A DNA stretch of 64,000 nt from contig CP070750.1 in the NCBI GenBank assembly GCA_020348385.1, positions 1,373,041 to 1,437,040 on the forward strand, written 5' to 3'. Shown here one piece after another: positions 35,212 to 44,040 of this stretch (positions are counted from its first letter, which is position 1; the number at the start of each line of letters is the position of its first letter). A model generated the notes under the pieces. It was not told where the DNA came from, did no database searches, and was given only the letters and a program-made list of their open reading frames with translations. This DNA comes from Candidatus Aminicenantota bacterium. GTDB lineage: Bacteria; Acidobacteriota; Aminicenantia; Aminicenantales; Aminicenantaceae. The translations under genes and the position numbers were made by a program.

Positions 35212-35841
35212 CTAGCGCCATCCAAAAAATTTGTGAATTTGGGCGGTCAACCGGACATTATTCATCCCTTTGCTGAGTGCTTGCTTTATGAGCTCAAGTG
35301 CGTGTTTGCCGCTTGATTTGCTGTTGGATCGCGGTTGAAGGAGGAGAGGGATTTTTTCGGGGAAATCCTGCCTGAGTTTTTCCAAAATACCGAGATCCAA
35401 TCCTTTGGTCACCACGATTTTTACTTCCTTGGCCTTTTTTACGTACTCAGGTTGGTAAAAATAGTCGGGAGGTTTGGGGGATATGGTGTACCAGTCCACA
35501 CTCAGTTGCCGGAAGATAGTGGCATTGGTTTCCACCTGGATTTTGAAGTTTTCTGCCTTAAGCCGTTCGACCAGTCTTCCAATATTCTGAAAAAGAGGCT
35601 CTCCTCCTGTTAGGCACACCCACTCGGTGGGAAAAGCGGTGTGAATCTTTTGGATCTTTTTGAGGATGGATTCAACCGTCATCTCTTGCCCTGTCTTCCA
35701 AGCATACTTTGTGTCGCAGAAATCGCATTTCAGGTTGCATTCGGAGAGTCGGATGAACAGAGTGGGCTCTCCCAGTCGAAGTCCTTCCCCTTGGATCGAA
35801 GGGAAGATTTCATTAATCTTCAGAGTAAGTGGCTGATGCAT
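35212..35841 (-). CDS. queE: 7-carboxy-7-deazaguanine synthase QueE
   Basis: This 209-aa radical SAM enzyme has EIFPSIQGEG, the cluster motif CNLKCDFCDTKYAW and CLTGGEPL. It converts 6-carboxy-tetrahydropterin to 7-carboxy-7-deazaguanine. The spacing in CxxxCxxC is normal. The only suitable start lies 29 nt inside the end of queD, so the two genes overlap unusually far. Confidence 0.93.
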   Translation of the reverse strand: MHQPLTLKINEIFPSIQGEGLRLGEPTLFIRLSECNLKCDFCDTKYAWKTGQEMTVESILKKIQKIHTAFPTEWVCLTGGEPLFQNIGRLVERLKAENFKIQVETNATIFRQLSVDWYTISPKPPDYFYQPEYVKKAKEVKIVVTKGLDLGILEKLRQDFPEKIPLLLQPRSNSKSSGKHALELIKQALSKGMNNVRLTAQIHKFFGWR

Positions 35842-36157
35842 CCTCGGATTCCCAAACAGTGACGGATTTGACCGGAAATTCTTTTTTCAATTCCTGGAAA
35901 AATTGGCGGGAGAGATTTTCTGCCGAGGGATTGAAATCATACACATCGTTGAGAAGAACGTGGTCGGGAAGAATTTTTGTAAGTTTCTGTTTGATCTCTG
36001 TGAAATCGATTCCGATGCCTGTGTTATTCAAATCCTGCACTTGAATCTGGACCTCCACATGGAAGGTGTGACCGTGCATGTGTTCGCACTTGCCTCTGTA
36101 TTCTCTCAAGTAGTGTGCTGCCTGGAATTTATCCCGGACTTTCAGTATCCAACTCAT
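35813..36157 (-). CDS. queD: 6-carboxy-5,6,7,8-tetrahydropterin synthase QueD
   Basis: This 114-aa enzyme has the Zn ligands FQAAHYL and HMHGHTF, catalytic Cys in GKCEHMHGH and C-terminal VTVWESEDASA. It turns dihydroneopterin triphosphate into CPH4. ATG 36157 follows GGAAGG and overlaps the queC stop by 4 nt. Longer in-frame starts lie within queC and are rejected. Confidence 0.93.
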   Translation of the reverse strand: MSWILKVRDKFQAAHYLREYRGKCEHMHGHTFHVEVQIQVQDLNNTGIGIDFTEIKQKLTKILPDHVLLNDVYDFNPSAENLSRQFFQELKKEFPVKSVTVWESEDASATYSED

Positions 36158-36849
36158 AATCTTCCTTCCTTCTCCAACCTTGCGATAAGGGGGTCTTTCA
36201 TCCCGGTCTCCTCCCATGCTTTCTGACGAAGCAAACAGGAGGAGCACTGAAGGCATGGAATTTCCTCGCCTCTGTAGCAAGAAATGGAATAAGAATAATC
36301 AGCTCCGAGAGCTAGGCCTTGCTGGATGATGGCCGATTTGCTCATGTTCAGGAATGGAGCGAAGATGCCGATCTTTTTCCTTCCCAAAGCTGCCCCTGTT
36401 CCTGAATTTATGGCCTTTTCCATGGCTTTTACAAACGTCTCCCGAGTATCTGGATAGTTGGGAGAATCGATCACGTTGAATCCACAGACTATCCCGGTGA
36501 TATCCATTGTCTCGGCCCAGGCAGCTGCCAAGGCCAAAAAAATGCCGTTCCGGAAAGGGACATAGGTCGTGGGTAACCCCTCATGGATCTGTGAAATATT
36601 TGCCATTTGAGAGAGGGGAAAGGAAGAATCAGTCAGGCAAGATCCCCCGATTTGTTCAAGGTCCACGTGGAGAATCTTGTGAGGTATTTCGAGCATGCTC
36701 GCTATTCTTTGCGCGGCTTGGATTTCAATCCTGTTTTTTTGCCCGTAATCGAAAGTTAAAGCTGTGGTCTGTTTGTCAAAATCAAGAACCCAATACAAGG
36801 CTGTTGTCGAGTCGATTCCGCCAGAGAAAAGGACCAAGTTTTTTTCCAT
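36154..36849 (-). CDS. queC: 7-cyano-7-deazaguanine synthase QueC
   Basis: This 231-aa enzyme has the PP-loop FSGGIDSTTAL at the N-terminus and the Zn-binding end CYRGEEIPCLQCSSC. It uses ATP and ammonia to make preQ0. It is first of the queC-queD-queE operon. ATG 36849 begins the conserved domain; a TTG 48 nt upstream is less likely. folE is not in the window. Confidence 0.93.
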   Translation of the reverse strand: MEKNLVLFSGGIDSTTALYWVLDFDKQTTALTFDYGQKNRIEIQAAQRIASMLEIPHKILHVDLEQIGGSCLTDSSFPLSQMANISQIHEGLPTTYVPFRNGIFLALAAAWAETMDITGIVCGFNVIDSPNYPDTRETFVKAMEKAINSGTGAALGRKKIGIFAPFLNMSKSAIIQQGLALGADYSYSISCYRGEEIPCLQCSSCLLRQKAWEETGMKDPLIARLEKEGRL

Positions 36850-36978
36850 TTCGATCGATCCCAAAGTGATGATAAAAGAAGGGGCTTTTTTTTGCAAGAC
36901 GCTTTACTTGTCAATGGTTTCATGCCATACTATGGGACTCAAATTTAACCCAATATTCAATTAAACAAATAGAGTCGG

Positions 36979-37815
36979 ATGGATAGCGATAGACTAGAAA
37001 AAAGGGAGCCTGATTCTCCCATAATAACCGTTGAGCTTTTTTCCCTTTTGAAGAAAAAACAAAATATCACGGTACGGGATGATCAGTATGATTTTTCCAC
37101 GCTTTTGGATGCAGTCCGTCAATTCCGAGGCAGACGGTATCGCTTTCGTGTGATCGACACCGGCAGGTTTGATCCTTTTGATTTGGAATGGATCACCGGT
37201 CATGGTGCAGATCTATTTACTTCTGATGAAGCCCGTACCCAAGTACATGATCTGGAGCTCATCAGCGCTGCATCAAAGAGGGGGAATGCTTTTGTGTCCT
37301 ATTTGATAAATCGGAACTGGGAGGACGGAGGAAAGGATGATCTCATCTTCTCTGATTTATTGAACGTTGGAAGATGCGGGGTGTATCTCCATTTAACCAA
37401 CAGGCAACAACCACGAGACATCCAGCAGGTTGCTCGATTGGCCTACAATTGTGCGCAAGGTGGAAGTTGGCTGGTCTATTACCATCATGGTCCTTTAGAA
37501 GAATCGCTTATGGAATTGGGACGTAACGGCGCTTGGATACACATGACCGACCAGAGTCTAGAAGAAGAGGCAGGTCAGGATATGGTGAGGGATATCGTCC
37601 TTTCCACTCGATCTTCTGGCAGCAATGTGGTTCTGCATTGGGATGGTGGAAACAATTTTGCTTTACTGGATGATATTGTTAAAGCGGGTGCTGTGGTTTT
37701 GTTCAAATCACCCTTGTTTGATTACAAGTCCCCGTTGAAAGTGTTAGAGAAGGGGATAAGAAGGAAGAGACTGGATTTTAGGGCCTATTATCTCCATCCC
37801 TCAGTCCTGCCATAG
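36979..37815 (+). CDS. Unrecognised 278-aa protein heading the V-ATPase operon
   Basis: I do not recognise this protein. It is soluble, has alternating hydrophobic strands and helices suggestive of an alpha/beta barrel (YRFRVIDTGRF, GCGVYLHLTNRQ-like and NVVLHWDGGNNFALLDDIVKAGAVVLFKSP) and no signal peptide, Cys motif or nucleotide loop. It ends 20 nt before subunit H of the V-ATPase on the same strand, with no terminator between, so it is probably co-transcribed with the pump. A link to ATPase assembly or regulation is inference from position only. Confidence 0.75.
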   Translation: MDSDRLEKREPDSPIITVELFSLLKKKQNITVRDDQYDFSTLLDAVRQFRGRRYRFRVIDTGRFDPFDLEWITGHGADLFTSDEARTQVHDLELISAASKRGNAFVSYLINRNWEDGGKDDLIFSDLLNVGRCGVYLHLTNRQQPRDIQQVARLAYNCAQGGSWLVYYHHGPLEESLMELGRNGAWIHMTDQSLEEEAGQDMVRDIVLSTRSSGSNVVLHWDGGNNFALLDDIVKAGAVVLFKSPLFDYKSPLKVLEKGIRRKRLDFRAYYLHPSVLP

Positions 37816-37835
37816 GATTAAGAGAGGTTTTGGCA

Positions 37836-38195
37836 ATGGAAAAGAAAACCCCAGATCATGAGGCCTATGGTGCCCTTCAAAAAATAAAACAGGCCGAGGA
37901 AAAAGCACGGGAGATTATCCAGGAAGCACGGGAAAAAACGGCTGCCCAAATTGTCCAAGATGCCTATGAGAAAGCTGAAAAGATCAGGGCAGAATTTCTA
38001 GCAGAAGCCAGAAAAAAGGCTGATAAACAGAAAAAGGAAATCATCGACAGGGCGGAAAAAGAAAGGAACAGGATCGGAAAGGAATCCGTTGAGGAAATAG
38101 CCGATCTCCGTCAGAAAGCCCAATCCCGGATGTCTGATGCTGTGAAAAAAATAAAAATAAAGGTGGAAGAATCTTTAAATAGGGGAGCCTTCTAG
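37836..38195 (+). CDS. V/A-type ATP synthase peripheral stalk subunit H (G-like)
   Basis: This 119-aa protein is almost entirely charged coiled coil (KIKQAEEKAREIIQEAREKTA and similar heptads), as expected for the stalk subunit called H in archaea and G in Thermus. It pairs with subunit E to hold the A3B3 head. ATG 37836 is used; an in-frame TTG lies 6 nt earlier. It sits between the unknown gene and subunit I. Confidence 0.85.
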   Translation: MEKKTPDHEAYGALQKIKQAEEKAREIIQEAREKTAAQIVQDAYEKAEKIRAEFLAEARKKADKQKKEIIDRAEKERNRIGKESVEEIADLRQKAQSRMSDAVKKIKIKVEESLNRGAF

Positions 38196-38198
38196 TCC

Positions 38199-40109
38199 AT
38201 GTCTGTTGCCGATGTCCAAAAAGTACATATCGTTGCCTACTCAGGTTTGAAAAAAACCTTTATCAACTCACTTCAGGAAGAGGGGCTCCTTCAGATAGAG
38301 AAAGCTGATTTCGATACTCTAGGTCTGAGTACTCCTTTTACAGAGGTCACCACTGTTGAACATCAGCTTCACCGATTGTCGCATGCCCTGGATTATCTCT
38401 CCCAATGGGAAGAAAGGGGATTGGCCGAGAAACTTTTTGCGCAAAAGCTTCAAGTTACCAGCCGGGAAAGGGAGGAGATCCTCAGCGAAGATTTTATTCC
38501 TCTGTTGGACCAGGTTGAAAATTGCGAAAAGGAAAAAAATGATATCGACTCCCATCTCCGGTTTTTGGAAAAAGAAGAGGAATTTTTGCGTTCTCTTCAA
38601 AGTCTTCAATTACCTATCAAGTCGGTGGCTGATACAGAGACTACCGAAGTGGTTATGGGCATCATGCCCCTGGCATCGTTCAGAGAATTATCAGCAGAAA
38701 CTGGAGAGGAAGCGTTTTGGAGTCATGTCATTTCTCAGGGAAAGAGACATGTTCATCTTTTACTGGTTTATTTGAAAAGCCAAAAGGAGCATTACAGGCA
38801 AATTCTGAAGGACAATAATTTTAGCCCTCTGTACTTCACCGAAACCATGCTGAAGGAGGCAGGTGACCAAGGTAAGGTCATGGATGTTATCCAAGCGTTA
38901 TCAAAGGAAAAAGACCTCGAAAAGGGAAAACGGGAGCTGCTGGAAGAAAAAGGGAAAGAGTTGGCCTCATCGCGAGAACAACTGATGAGGATCCACGATG
39001 TTTTGCTCAATGAGCGAGAAAAACGGCTTTCTTCCCGAAATCTCGGGGAAACCACCAGGGCCATTTTTTTGGAAGGCTGGATAAAAACCGTGGATATCCC
39101 CCGACTTGAGGCCAAGCTTTTGCCTTTTTCTGAACTCGTCCAATGTTATTTTCGTCCACCCCTCCCCGAGGAAGATCCCCCGATCATTCTGGAGAATCCC
39201 AGGATTGGCAGGCCTTTCGAAATCATAACAAAACTCTACGGCCTTCCTCAGCGTGGCACTTTGGATCCCACGCTTTATCTGGCTCCTTTTTTCTTCCTTT
39301 TTGTGGGATTGACTGTGAGTGAAGCCGGGTATGGGCTTCTGGTCGCACTATCGAGTTTCCTTTTTTTAAAATTTGCCAAGCCTCGGGGCGGATTGCGTCA
39401 ATTTTTGACTCTAATGGCCATTTTGGGCGTGGCCACTGTCATTCTTGGGACATTGGTCGGAGGATGGTTCGGATTCCCGATTCGGAAACTGATGATTTTG
39501 GACCCACTAAAGGATCCCGTTTCCTTCCTGATCCTGTCTTTGGCCCTGGGATTCATCCAAGTGTGGTTCGGAACGCTCCTAAACATGATATCAAGGATCA
39601 AGAGCAAAGAGTATCTTCAGGCCATCTTTGTCCAGGGAGGGTGGTTGATCCTTCTCCCTTCTTTGGTGCTGTACGCATTGATGAAACAATCCGTTTGGGG
39701 GATCCTCGCCCTAGTGGGAGCTGCAGGGATCGTGTTTTTTGCCGCACCCAGTCGAAATCCAATCGCCCGTTTTTTCGGCGGGCTTTATAGTTTGTACGAT
39801 GTATCTCGTTATTTGGCAGATGTCCTTTCCTACTCTCGGCTTCTGGCACTGGGATTGGCCACCAGTGTCATCGCCATGGTGGTGAATACCCTCTGTCAGA
39901 CGGCTCTGGACATCCCCTGGGTCGGGTGGCTTTTTGCTGCGCTCATTTTTGTGGGAGGGCATCTTTTTAATTTGGGAATAAGTTTTCTCGGAGGATTTGT
40001 CCATTCCATGAGGCTACAATTCGTGGAATTTTTCAGCAAATTTTTTAAGTCCGGAGGAAAGCCGTTCAAACCATTCGCATTGGAAAGCAAATATGTCGAA
40101 TTTATTTAA
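38199..40109 (+). CDS. V/A-type ATP synthase subunit I (a subunit)
   Basis: This 636-aa protein has an N-terminal cytoplasmic coiled-coil half (to about 340) and a C-terminal membrane half with eight helices. The last region, HSMRLQFVEFFSKFFKSGGKPFKPF-like, contains the Arg in helix 7-8 that faces the K-ring carboxylates and is needed for ion flow. It is the stator partner of subunit K. The following intergenic gap holds a MITE-like element. Confidence 0.93.
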   Translation: MSVADVQKVHIVAYSGLKKTFINSLQEEGLLQIEKADFDTLGLSTPFTEVTTVEHQLHRLSHALDYLSQWEERGLAEKLFAQKLQVTSREREEILSEDFIPLLDQVENCEKEKNDIDSHLRFLEKEEEFLRSLQSLQLPIKSVADTETTEVVMGIMPLASFRELSAETGEEAFWSHVISQGKRHVHLLLVYLKSQKEHYRQILKDNNFSPLYFTETMLKEAGDQGKVMDVIQALSKEKDLEKGKRELLEEKGKELASSREQLMRIHDVLLNEREKRLSSRNLGETTRAIFLEGWIKTVDIPRLEAKLLPFSELVQCYFRPPLPEEDPPIILENPRIGRPFEIITKLYGLPQRGTLDPTLYLAPFFFLFVGLTVSEAGYGLLVALSSFLFLKFAKPRGGLRQFLTLMAILGVATVILGTLVGGWFGFPIRKLMILDPLKDPVSFLILSLALGFIQVWFGTLLNMISRIKSKEYLQAIFVQGGWLILLPSLVLYALMKQSVWGILALVGAAGIVFFAAPSRNPIARFFGGLYSLYDVSRYLADVLSYSRLLALGLATSVIAMVVNTLCQTALDIPWVGWLFAALIFVGGHLFNLGISFLGGFVHSMRLQFVEFFSKFFKSGGKPFKPFALESKYVEFI

Positions 40110-40113
40110 TGCT

Positions 40114-40224
40114 TGGATTATTCACGGGCCGACACACCTTTCCCAGCATTTAGGCGTGCATAAACTCGAAAGAAAGGTATTTATAAAATGGGTGATGGTA
40201 TCGACAGTTTCTTTGAATAATCCA
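40114..40224. repeat. MITE-like element, copy A, between V-ATPase subunits I and K
   Basis: The 111-bp element has perfect 11-bp terminal inverted repeats, TGGATTATTCA (40114-40124) and TGAATAATCCA (40214-40224). It starts 4 bp after the subunit I stop and ends 6 bp before the AGGAGG of subunit K. It aligns with the left half of the element at 20621-20790. No clear target-site duplication is seen. It may carry RNA structure that separates expression of K from the genes before it. Confidence 0.65.
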
Positions 40225-40244
40225 GAAAATAGGAGGTGGATGAT

Positions 40245-40718
40245 ATGACGCTAGGATTAACTATAGCTATACTGGGAGGCGCTTTTGCCGTGATACTCGG
40301 AGGAGTGGGTTCAGCCATTGGCGTCGGACTTGCCGGACAGGCATCCAGTGGGGTCATGAGCGAAGACCCTGAAAAGTTTGGAAGCCTTCTTCTGCTTGTT
40401 GCATTACCTGGTACGCAAGGAATCTACGGGTTTTTAAGCGCTTTTTTGATCATATTGAAATTGGGATTGACAGGAGGAAGCGTGGCTTCTCCATCTGTTT
40501 TCCAGGGATGGCAAATTTTAATTGCTGCCCTTCCGGTGGCGTTTACCGGTCTCGTTTCTGGAATACATCAGGGAAAAGTCTGTGCTTCAGGCGTTTATAT
40601 GGTGGCCAAACAACCCAAGGATCTTATGAAGCCTGTGATCATGGCCGCGTTGGTGGAAACATATGCTGTCCTTGGTTTGCTCATCACCATTCTTCTTCTT
40701 AACGGCATCTCCTTGTGA
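40245..40718 (+). CDS. V-type ATP synthase subunit K (proteolipid, Na+-binding type)
   Basis: This 157-aa four-helix rotor subunit is two fused hairpins. Helix 2 contains LPGTQGIYGF (Leu54, Thr57, Gln58, Tyr61), the third helix GIHQGK (Gln109) and helix 4 LVETYAVLG (Glu138). In E. hirae NtpK the matching residues Leu61, Thr64, Gln65, Tyr68, Gln110 and Glu139 bind Na+. The whole ligand set is therefore conserved, and Na+ rather than H+ is the likely coupling ion. ATG 40245 follows AGGAGG by 8 nt; a GTG 9 nt earlier overlaps that SD. Confidence 0.93.
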   Translation: MTLGLTIAILGGAFAVILGGVGSAIGVGLAGQASSGVMSEDPEKFGSLLLLVALPGTQGIYGFLSAFLIILKLGLTGGSVASPSVFQGWQILIAALPVAFTGLVSGIHQGKVCASGVYMVAKQPKDLMKPVIMAALVETYAVLGLLITILLLNGISL

Positions 40719-40745
40719 ACGGAAAAAAGGTGCGAATCAATAACC

Positions 40746-41162
40746 ATGAGCTTGGAAAAAATATTAGATAAAATCCTGGAGGAGGCCCGGAATGAAGCCG
40801 AACGGATTCTCCTGGAGAGCCGTCAAAAAGCTGAAGAAATAACACAAAATGCCCGGAAACAGGGTGAAATACAGGCAAATGCCCTCCTTGAACAGGCAGA
40901 ACGACTGGGAAATCTTGAGGCCAGCCGATTGGTTACCCAAGCCCGTCTTGAAAAAAGAATCAAGATTCTCAGCTGCAAGAAAGATTTGATCGACGAGGTT
41001 TTAGAAAAAGCGTTCCAGAAACAAAAGGGCGATAAAATAGAGCTGAAACGAAAAATCATACGAAAAGACGGGGAAGTTGAAGAGTTTGTCGATCAAGAGA
41101 AATTGAAGCAAGAACTACGACCGAAGCTGGAAAAGGATATTGCCGAGGTTTTGAAAATATGA
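40746..41162 (+). CDS. V/A-type ATP synthase subunit E (short form)
   Basis: This 138-aa protein starts with the long N-terminal helix of subunit E (ILDKILEEARNEAERILLESRQKAEEI) and reaches KKDLIDEVLEKAF, then ends after a charged tail. Typical E subunits have 185-200 residues with a globular C-terminal domain that caps the A3B3 head. Most of that domain is missing or replaced here, without a frameshift that I can see. It overlaps subunit C by 4 nt. Role as peripheral stalk is secure from position and helix. Confidence 0.82.
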   Translation: MSLEKILDKILEEARNEAERILLESRQKAEEITQNARKQGEIQANALLEQAERLGNLEASRLVTQARLEKRIKILSCKKDLIDEVLEKAFQKQKGDKIELKRKIIRKDGEVEEFVDQEKLKQELRPKLEKDIAEVLKI

Positions 41163-41944
41163 GTAGAATTTCCCGCTTGGACTATGCCTATGCTGTGGGC
41201 CGGGTTCGTGCGCTGGAAAATTTACTTGTGGCCAAACCCTTCTTCATGGAGGCTGCAGAGGAAAAAAATCTCTCTTCGGCTCTCAAGATCATTTTTGATG
41301 CGGGACAATTCCATCAGGAAAAAATCGAAATCGAAGATTCGGAACAGCTGGATGGATTTCTGGAGAAAGAAGAGTCTGCATTGCTGGGCTTGGTTTCCAG
41401 TATACTCCATGAAAAAGAGATTGAAAGGATTGTTCTTGATGTCGATCAGCCGGACAAAGCTCTGGAAATATCTCAAGAATTGAAAGTTCCGTTTATAACA
41501 AAGTATTTGCGGTACAAAATCGATCTGGGGAATTTGAAAATGCTCTGCCGGGCCAAATATCTGGAGCTTTCGCTGGATAGATTGGTAGGATTGTTCCTGG
41601 AGGGCGGATTTCTAGATGTGAATTTTTTTCTGGAAAGCTTTGACCTCTCCTACGGCGAAATCGGAGAGAAGCTTCTGGCTTCAGCCTTCCATTCGGCCTG
41701 GATCCTGGCAACAGATGAGTTGGTTGAGAATGAAACGTTTATTGTCCTCGAGCGGGAATTCGAGAATTTTCTGATGATCTACCTTAGAAAAGCAAAGTAT
41801 ATCGTTTTTGGCCCGGAGCCTGTTTTTGCTTATGCCCAGGCTAAAAAAAAGGAGTTGCAGCTCCTCAGACTTCTGGGGGTGGGAATACTCAACCAGATTC
41901 CCGCAGAGATATTGAAACAAAGAATGAGTGAGACCTATGTTTGA
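41159..41944 (+). CDS. V/A-type ATP synthase subunit C (d-like)
   Basis: This 261-aa helical protein opens with DYAYAVGRVRALENLLV, the subunit C start, and has internal repeats typical of the funnel-shaped V1-V0 connector. It is shorter than the usual 320-350 residues. It couples the central shaft to the K ring. It overlaps both E (4 nt) and F (8 nt). Confidence 0.85.
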   Translation: MSRISRLDYAYAVGRVRALENLLVAKPFFMEAAEEKNLSSALKIIFDAGQFHQEKIEIEDSEQLDGFLEKEESALLGLVSSILHEKEIERIVLDVDQPDKALEISQELKVPFITKYLRYKIDLGNLKMLCRAKYLELSLDRLVGLFLEGGFLDVNFFLESFDLSYGEIGEKLLASAFHSAWILATDELVENETFIVLEREFENFLMIYLRKAKYIVFGPEPVFAYAQAKKKELQLLRLLGVGILNQIPAEILKQRMSETYV

Positions 41945-42287
41945 TAAACGGGCAAAAGTGGCTGTGATCGGGGAAAAAGACCTGGTGTTTGCCTTTAGAG
42001 CGCTTGGCTTCAAAACCTATTCCCCCCGCCATTTAGATGAAGCGAGGGATATCTTGAATGGCCTGGAGCAGGATAATGTCGCTCTGTGTTTTTTGCACCA
42101 AAGTTATTTCAAAACTCTCCAAGAGGAGAGGGAAGCCCTGGGGAAAAAATTTGTTCCCGTGGTCGTGGGATTTTCCGATTACAGAAAAATCGCCGACCAC
42201 CTGGAAAACATGATGAAAGAAATGGCAGTTAAAGCCACGGGATCTGATGCATTGGTGAAGAGAAGAGGAAATCATGGAACAAGGTAA
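41937..42287 (+). CDS. V/A-type ATP synthase subunit F
   Basis: This 116-aa Rossmann-like subunit has KVAVIGEKDLVFAFRALGFKTY at the N-terminus and VPVVVGFSDYR, as in AtpF/NtpG. It forms part of the central shaft with D. ATG 41937 overlaps the end of subunit C; a GTG 9 nt earlier is possible. Its end overlaps subunit A by 14 nt. Confidence 0.9.
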   Translation: MFDKRAKVAVIGEKDLVFAFRALGFKTYSPRHLDEARDILNGLEQDNVALCFLHQSYFKTLQEEREALGKKFVPVVVGFSDYRKIADHLENMMKEMAVKATGSDALVKRRGNHGTR

Positions 42288-44031
42288 AATCATACGCGTT
42301 GCCGGACCTCTTGTTGTGGCATCCGGATGTCTTGGCGCTAAGATGTACGATATGGTCAAGATAGGTGCACTTGGGTTGATCGGGGAGATTATCGAGCTAA
42401 GAGAGGACCGTGCTTTTATCCAAGTATACGAGGATACAACCGGAATCGGCCCGGATGAGCCTATCTATTTGACCGGTCAGCCGCTCAGTGTGGAATTAGG
42501 ACCTGGATTGGTCAGTTCGATTTATGATGGTATCCAAAGGCCTTTGGATATTATCAGAGATAAAGAGGGAGATTTTGTGACCAGAGGGATCGAGGTTCCT
42601 GCCCTCGATCGGAAGAAGAAATGGGAATTTTTGCCAAAGGTCGAAAAAGGACAGTCTGTCCAAACAGGAGATATTCTTGGGGAAATCGAAGAGACTCCTT
42701 TGATCAAGCATAAAATCATGGTGCCGATCGGATCTGAGGGAAAGATTGTCGAAATCAAAAAAGGCAAGTTCTCTGTCGAGGAAATTGTGGCCAAGATCCA
42801 AACTGAAGAGCGTATCCTTGACATCAAGATGTTTCAGACTTGGTCCATACGCAAGAATAGGGAAGTCCGAGAGCGATTGATGCCTGTGGATCCCTTATCC
42901 ACAGGCCAGAGAGTTTTGGACACTCTGTTTCCATTGACAAAGGGCGGCACAGCTTGTGTTCCCGGCCCGTTTGGAAGCGGGAAGACGGTGGTTCAGCACC
43001 AGTTGGCTAAGTGGTCAGATGCCCAGATCATCGTGTTTGTGGCTTGTGGTGAGCGGGGCAATGAAGTGGCAGACCTTTTGCTGAGCTTCCCGGAGTTGAT
43101 CGATCCCCATACAGGGCGCCCTCTTCTCGAGCGGACGATCATCATCGCCAACACCTCGAATATGCCGGTGGCGGCCAGGGAAGCTTCTATCTACACAGGG
43201 ATGACCATCGCGGAGTATTTCCGGGATATGGGATATTCTGTTGCTCTGATGGCCGATTCATCCAGCCGTTGGGCGGAGGCTCTCCGGGAGATTTCAGGAC
43301 GAATGGAAGAAATGCCCGGAGAAGAAGGCTACCCCGCCTATTTGGCTAGCCGAATTGCAGAATTCTACGAAAGGGCTGGCAATGTTATCTGCCTGGGATC
43401 TGAAGGGCGCAAAGGGGCCTTGAGCGTTATCGGGGCTGTTTCGCCACCTGGGGGAGATCTTTCCGATCCCGTTGTCCAATCCACTCTGAAGGTGGTCAAG
43501 GTCTTTTGGGCTTTGGATGATCGTCTGGCCAACATGAGGCATTTTCCGGCCATCAATTGGCTCCTTAGCTACTCCTTGTATGTCGAAAACATCAAGAGTT
43601 TTTGGAAAGACCAGGTCGCAGAGGATTTTGCCGATCTCCGCCAAACAACCATGCAGCTCTTGGAGGAGGAGTCGGAACTCCAGGAAATCGCACGGCTTGT
43701 GGGAGTGGAGTCCCTTGCGATGAGAGAACGGCTTGTCCTGGAATCGGCACGATCCATCCGTGAGGATTTTCTCCATCAGAATGCCTTTCATCCGCAGGAC
43801 ACTTACACATCCCTTCGAAAACAATACTTGATGCTCCGCACCATCATCCACTTTCACAATTCTGCAAGCCAGGCCCTGGAGGATGGGGTGAGTCTCGAGG
43901 AAATCCAGGTTTTAGGAGTCCGAGAACAAATATCAAAGATGAAATTTCTACCGGAAGATGATGCCGAACTCCTCGAGATTTACATACAGATTGACAAAAC
44001 CTTCAAAAATATTTTGAAGCCCAAAGAATGA
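42274..44031 (+). CDS. V/A-type ATP synthase catalytic subunit A
   Basis: This 585-aa catalytic subunit has Walker A GPFGSGKT with Lys at residue 237, the preceding non-homologous insert (about 110-200) that distinguishes A from F-type beta, VACGERGNE with the catalytic Glu region, and [18 protein letters not shown]. It hydrolyses or makes ATP in three sites at A/B interfaces. Length is normal for the family. Confidence 0.96.
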   Translation: MEQGKIIRVAGPLVVASGCLGAKMYDMVKIGALGLIGEIIELREDRAFIQVYEDTTGIGPDEPIYLTGQPLSVELGPGLVSSIYDGIQRPLDIIRDKEGDFVTRGIEVPALDRKKKWEFLPKVEKGQSVQTGDILGEIEETPLIKHKIMVPIGSEGKIVEIKKGKFSVEEIVAKIQTEERILDIKMFQTWSIRKNREVRERLMPVDPLSTGQRVLDTLFPLTKGGTACVPGPFGSGKTVVQHQLAKWSDAQIIVFVACGERGNEVADLLLSFPELIDPHTGRPLLERTIIIANTSNMPVAAREASIYTGMTIAEYFRDMGYSVALMADSSSRWAEALREISGRMEEMPGEEGYPAYLASRIAEFYERAGNVICLGSEGRKGALSVIGAVSPPGGDLSDPVVQSTLKVVKVFWALDDRLANMRHFPAINWLLSYSLYVENIKSFWKDQVAEDFADLRQTTMQLLEEESELQEIARLVGVESLAMRERLVLESARSIREDFLHQNAFHPQDTYTSLRKQYLMLRTIIHFHNSASQALEDGVSLEEIQVLGVREQISKMKFLPEDDAELLEIYIQIDKTFKNILKPKE

Positions 44032-44040
44032 GGAAAACAA

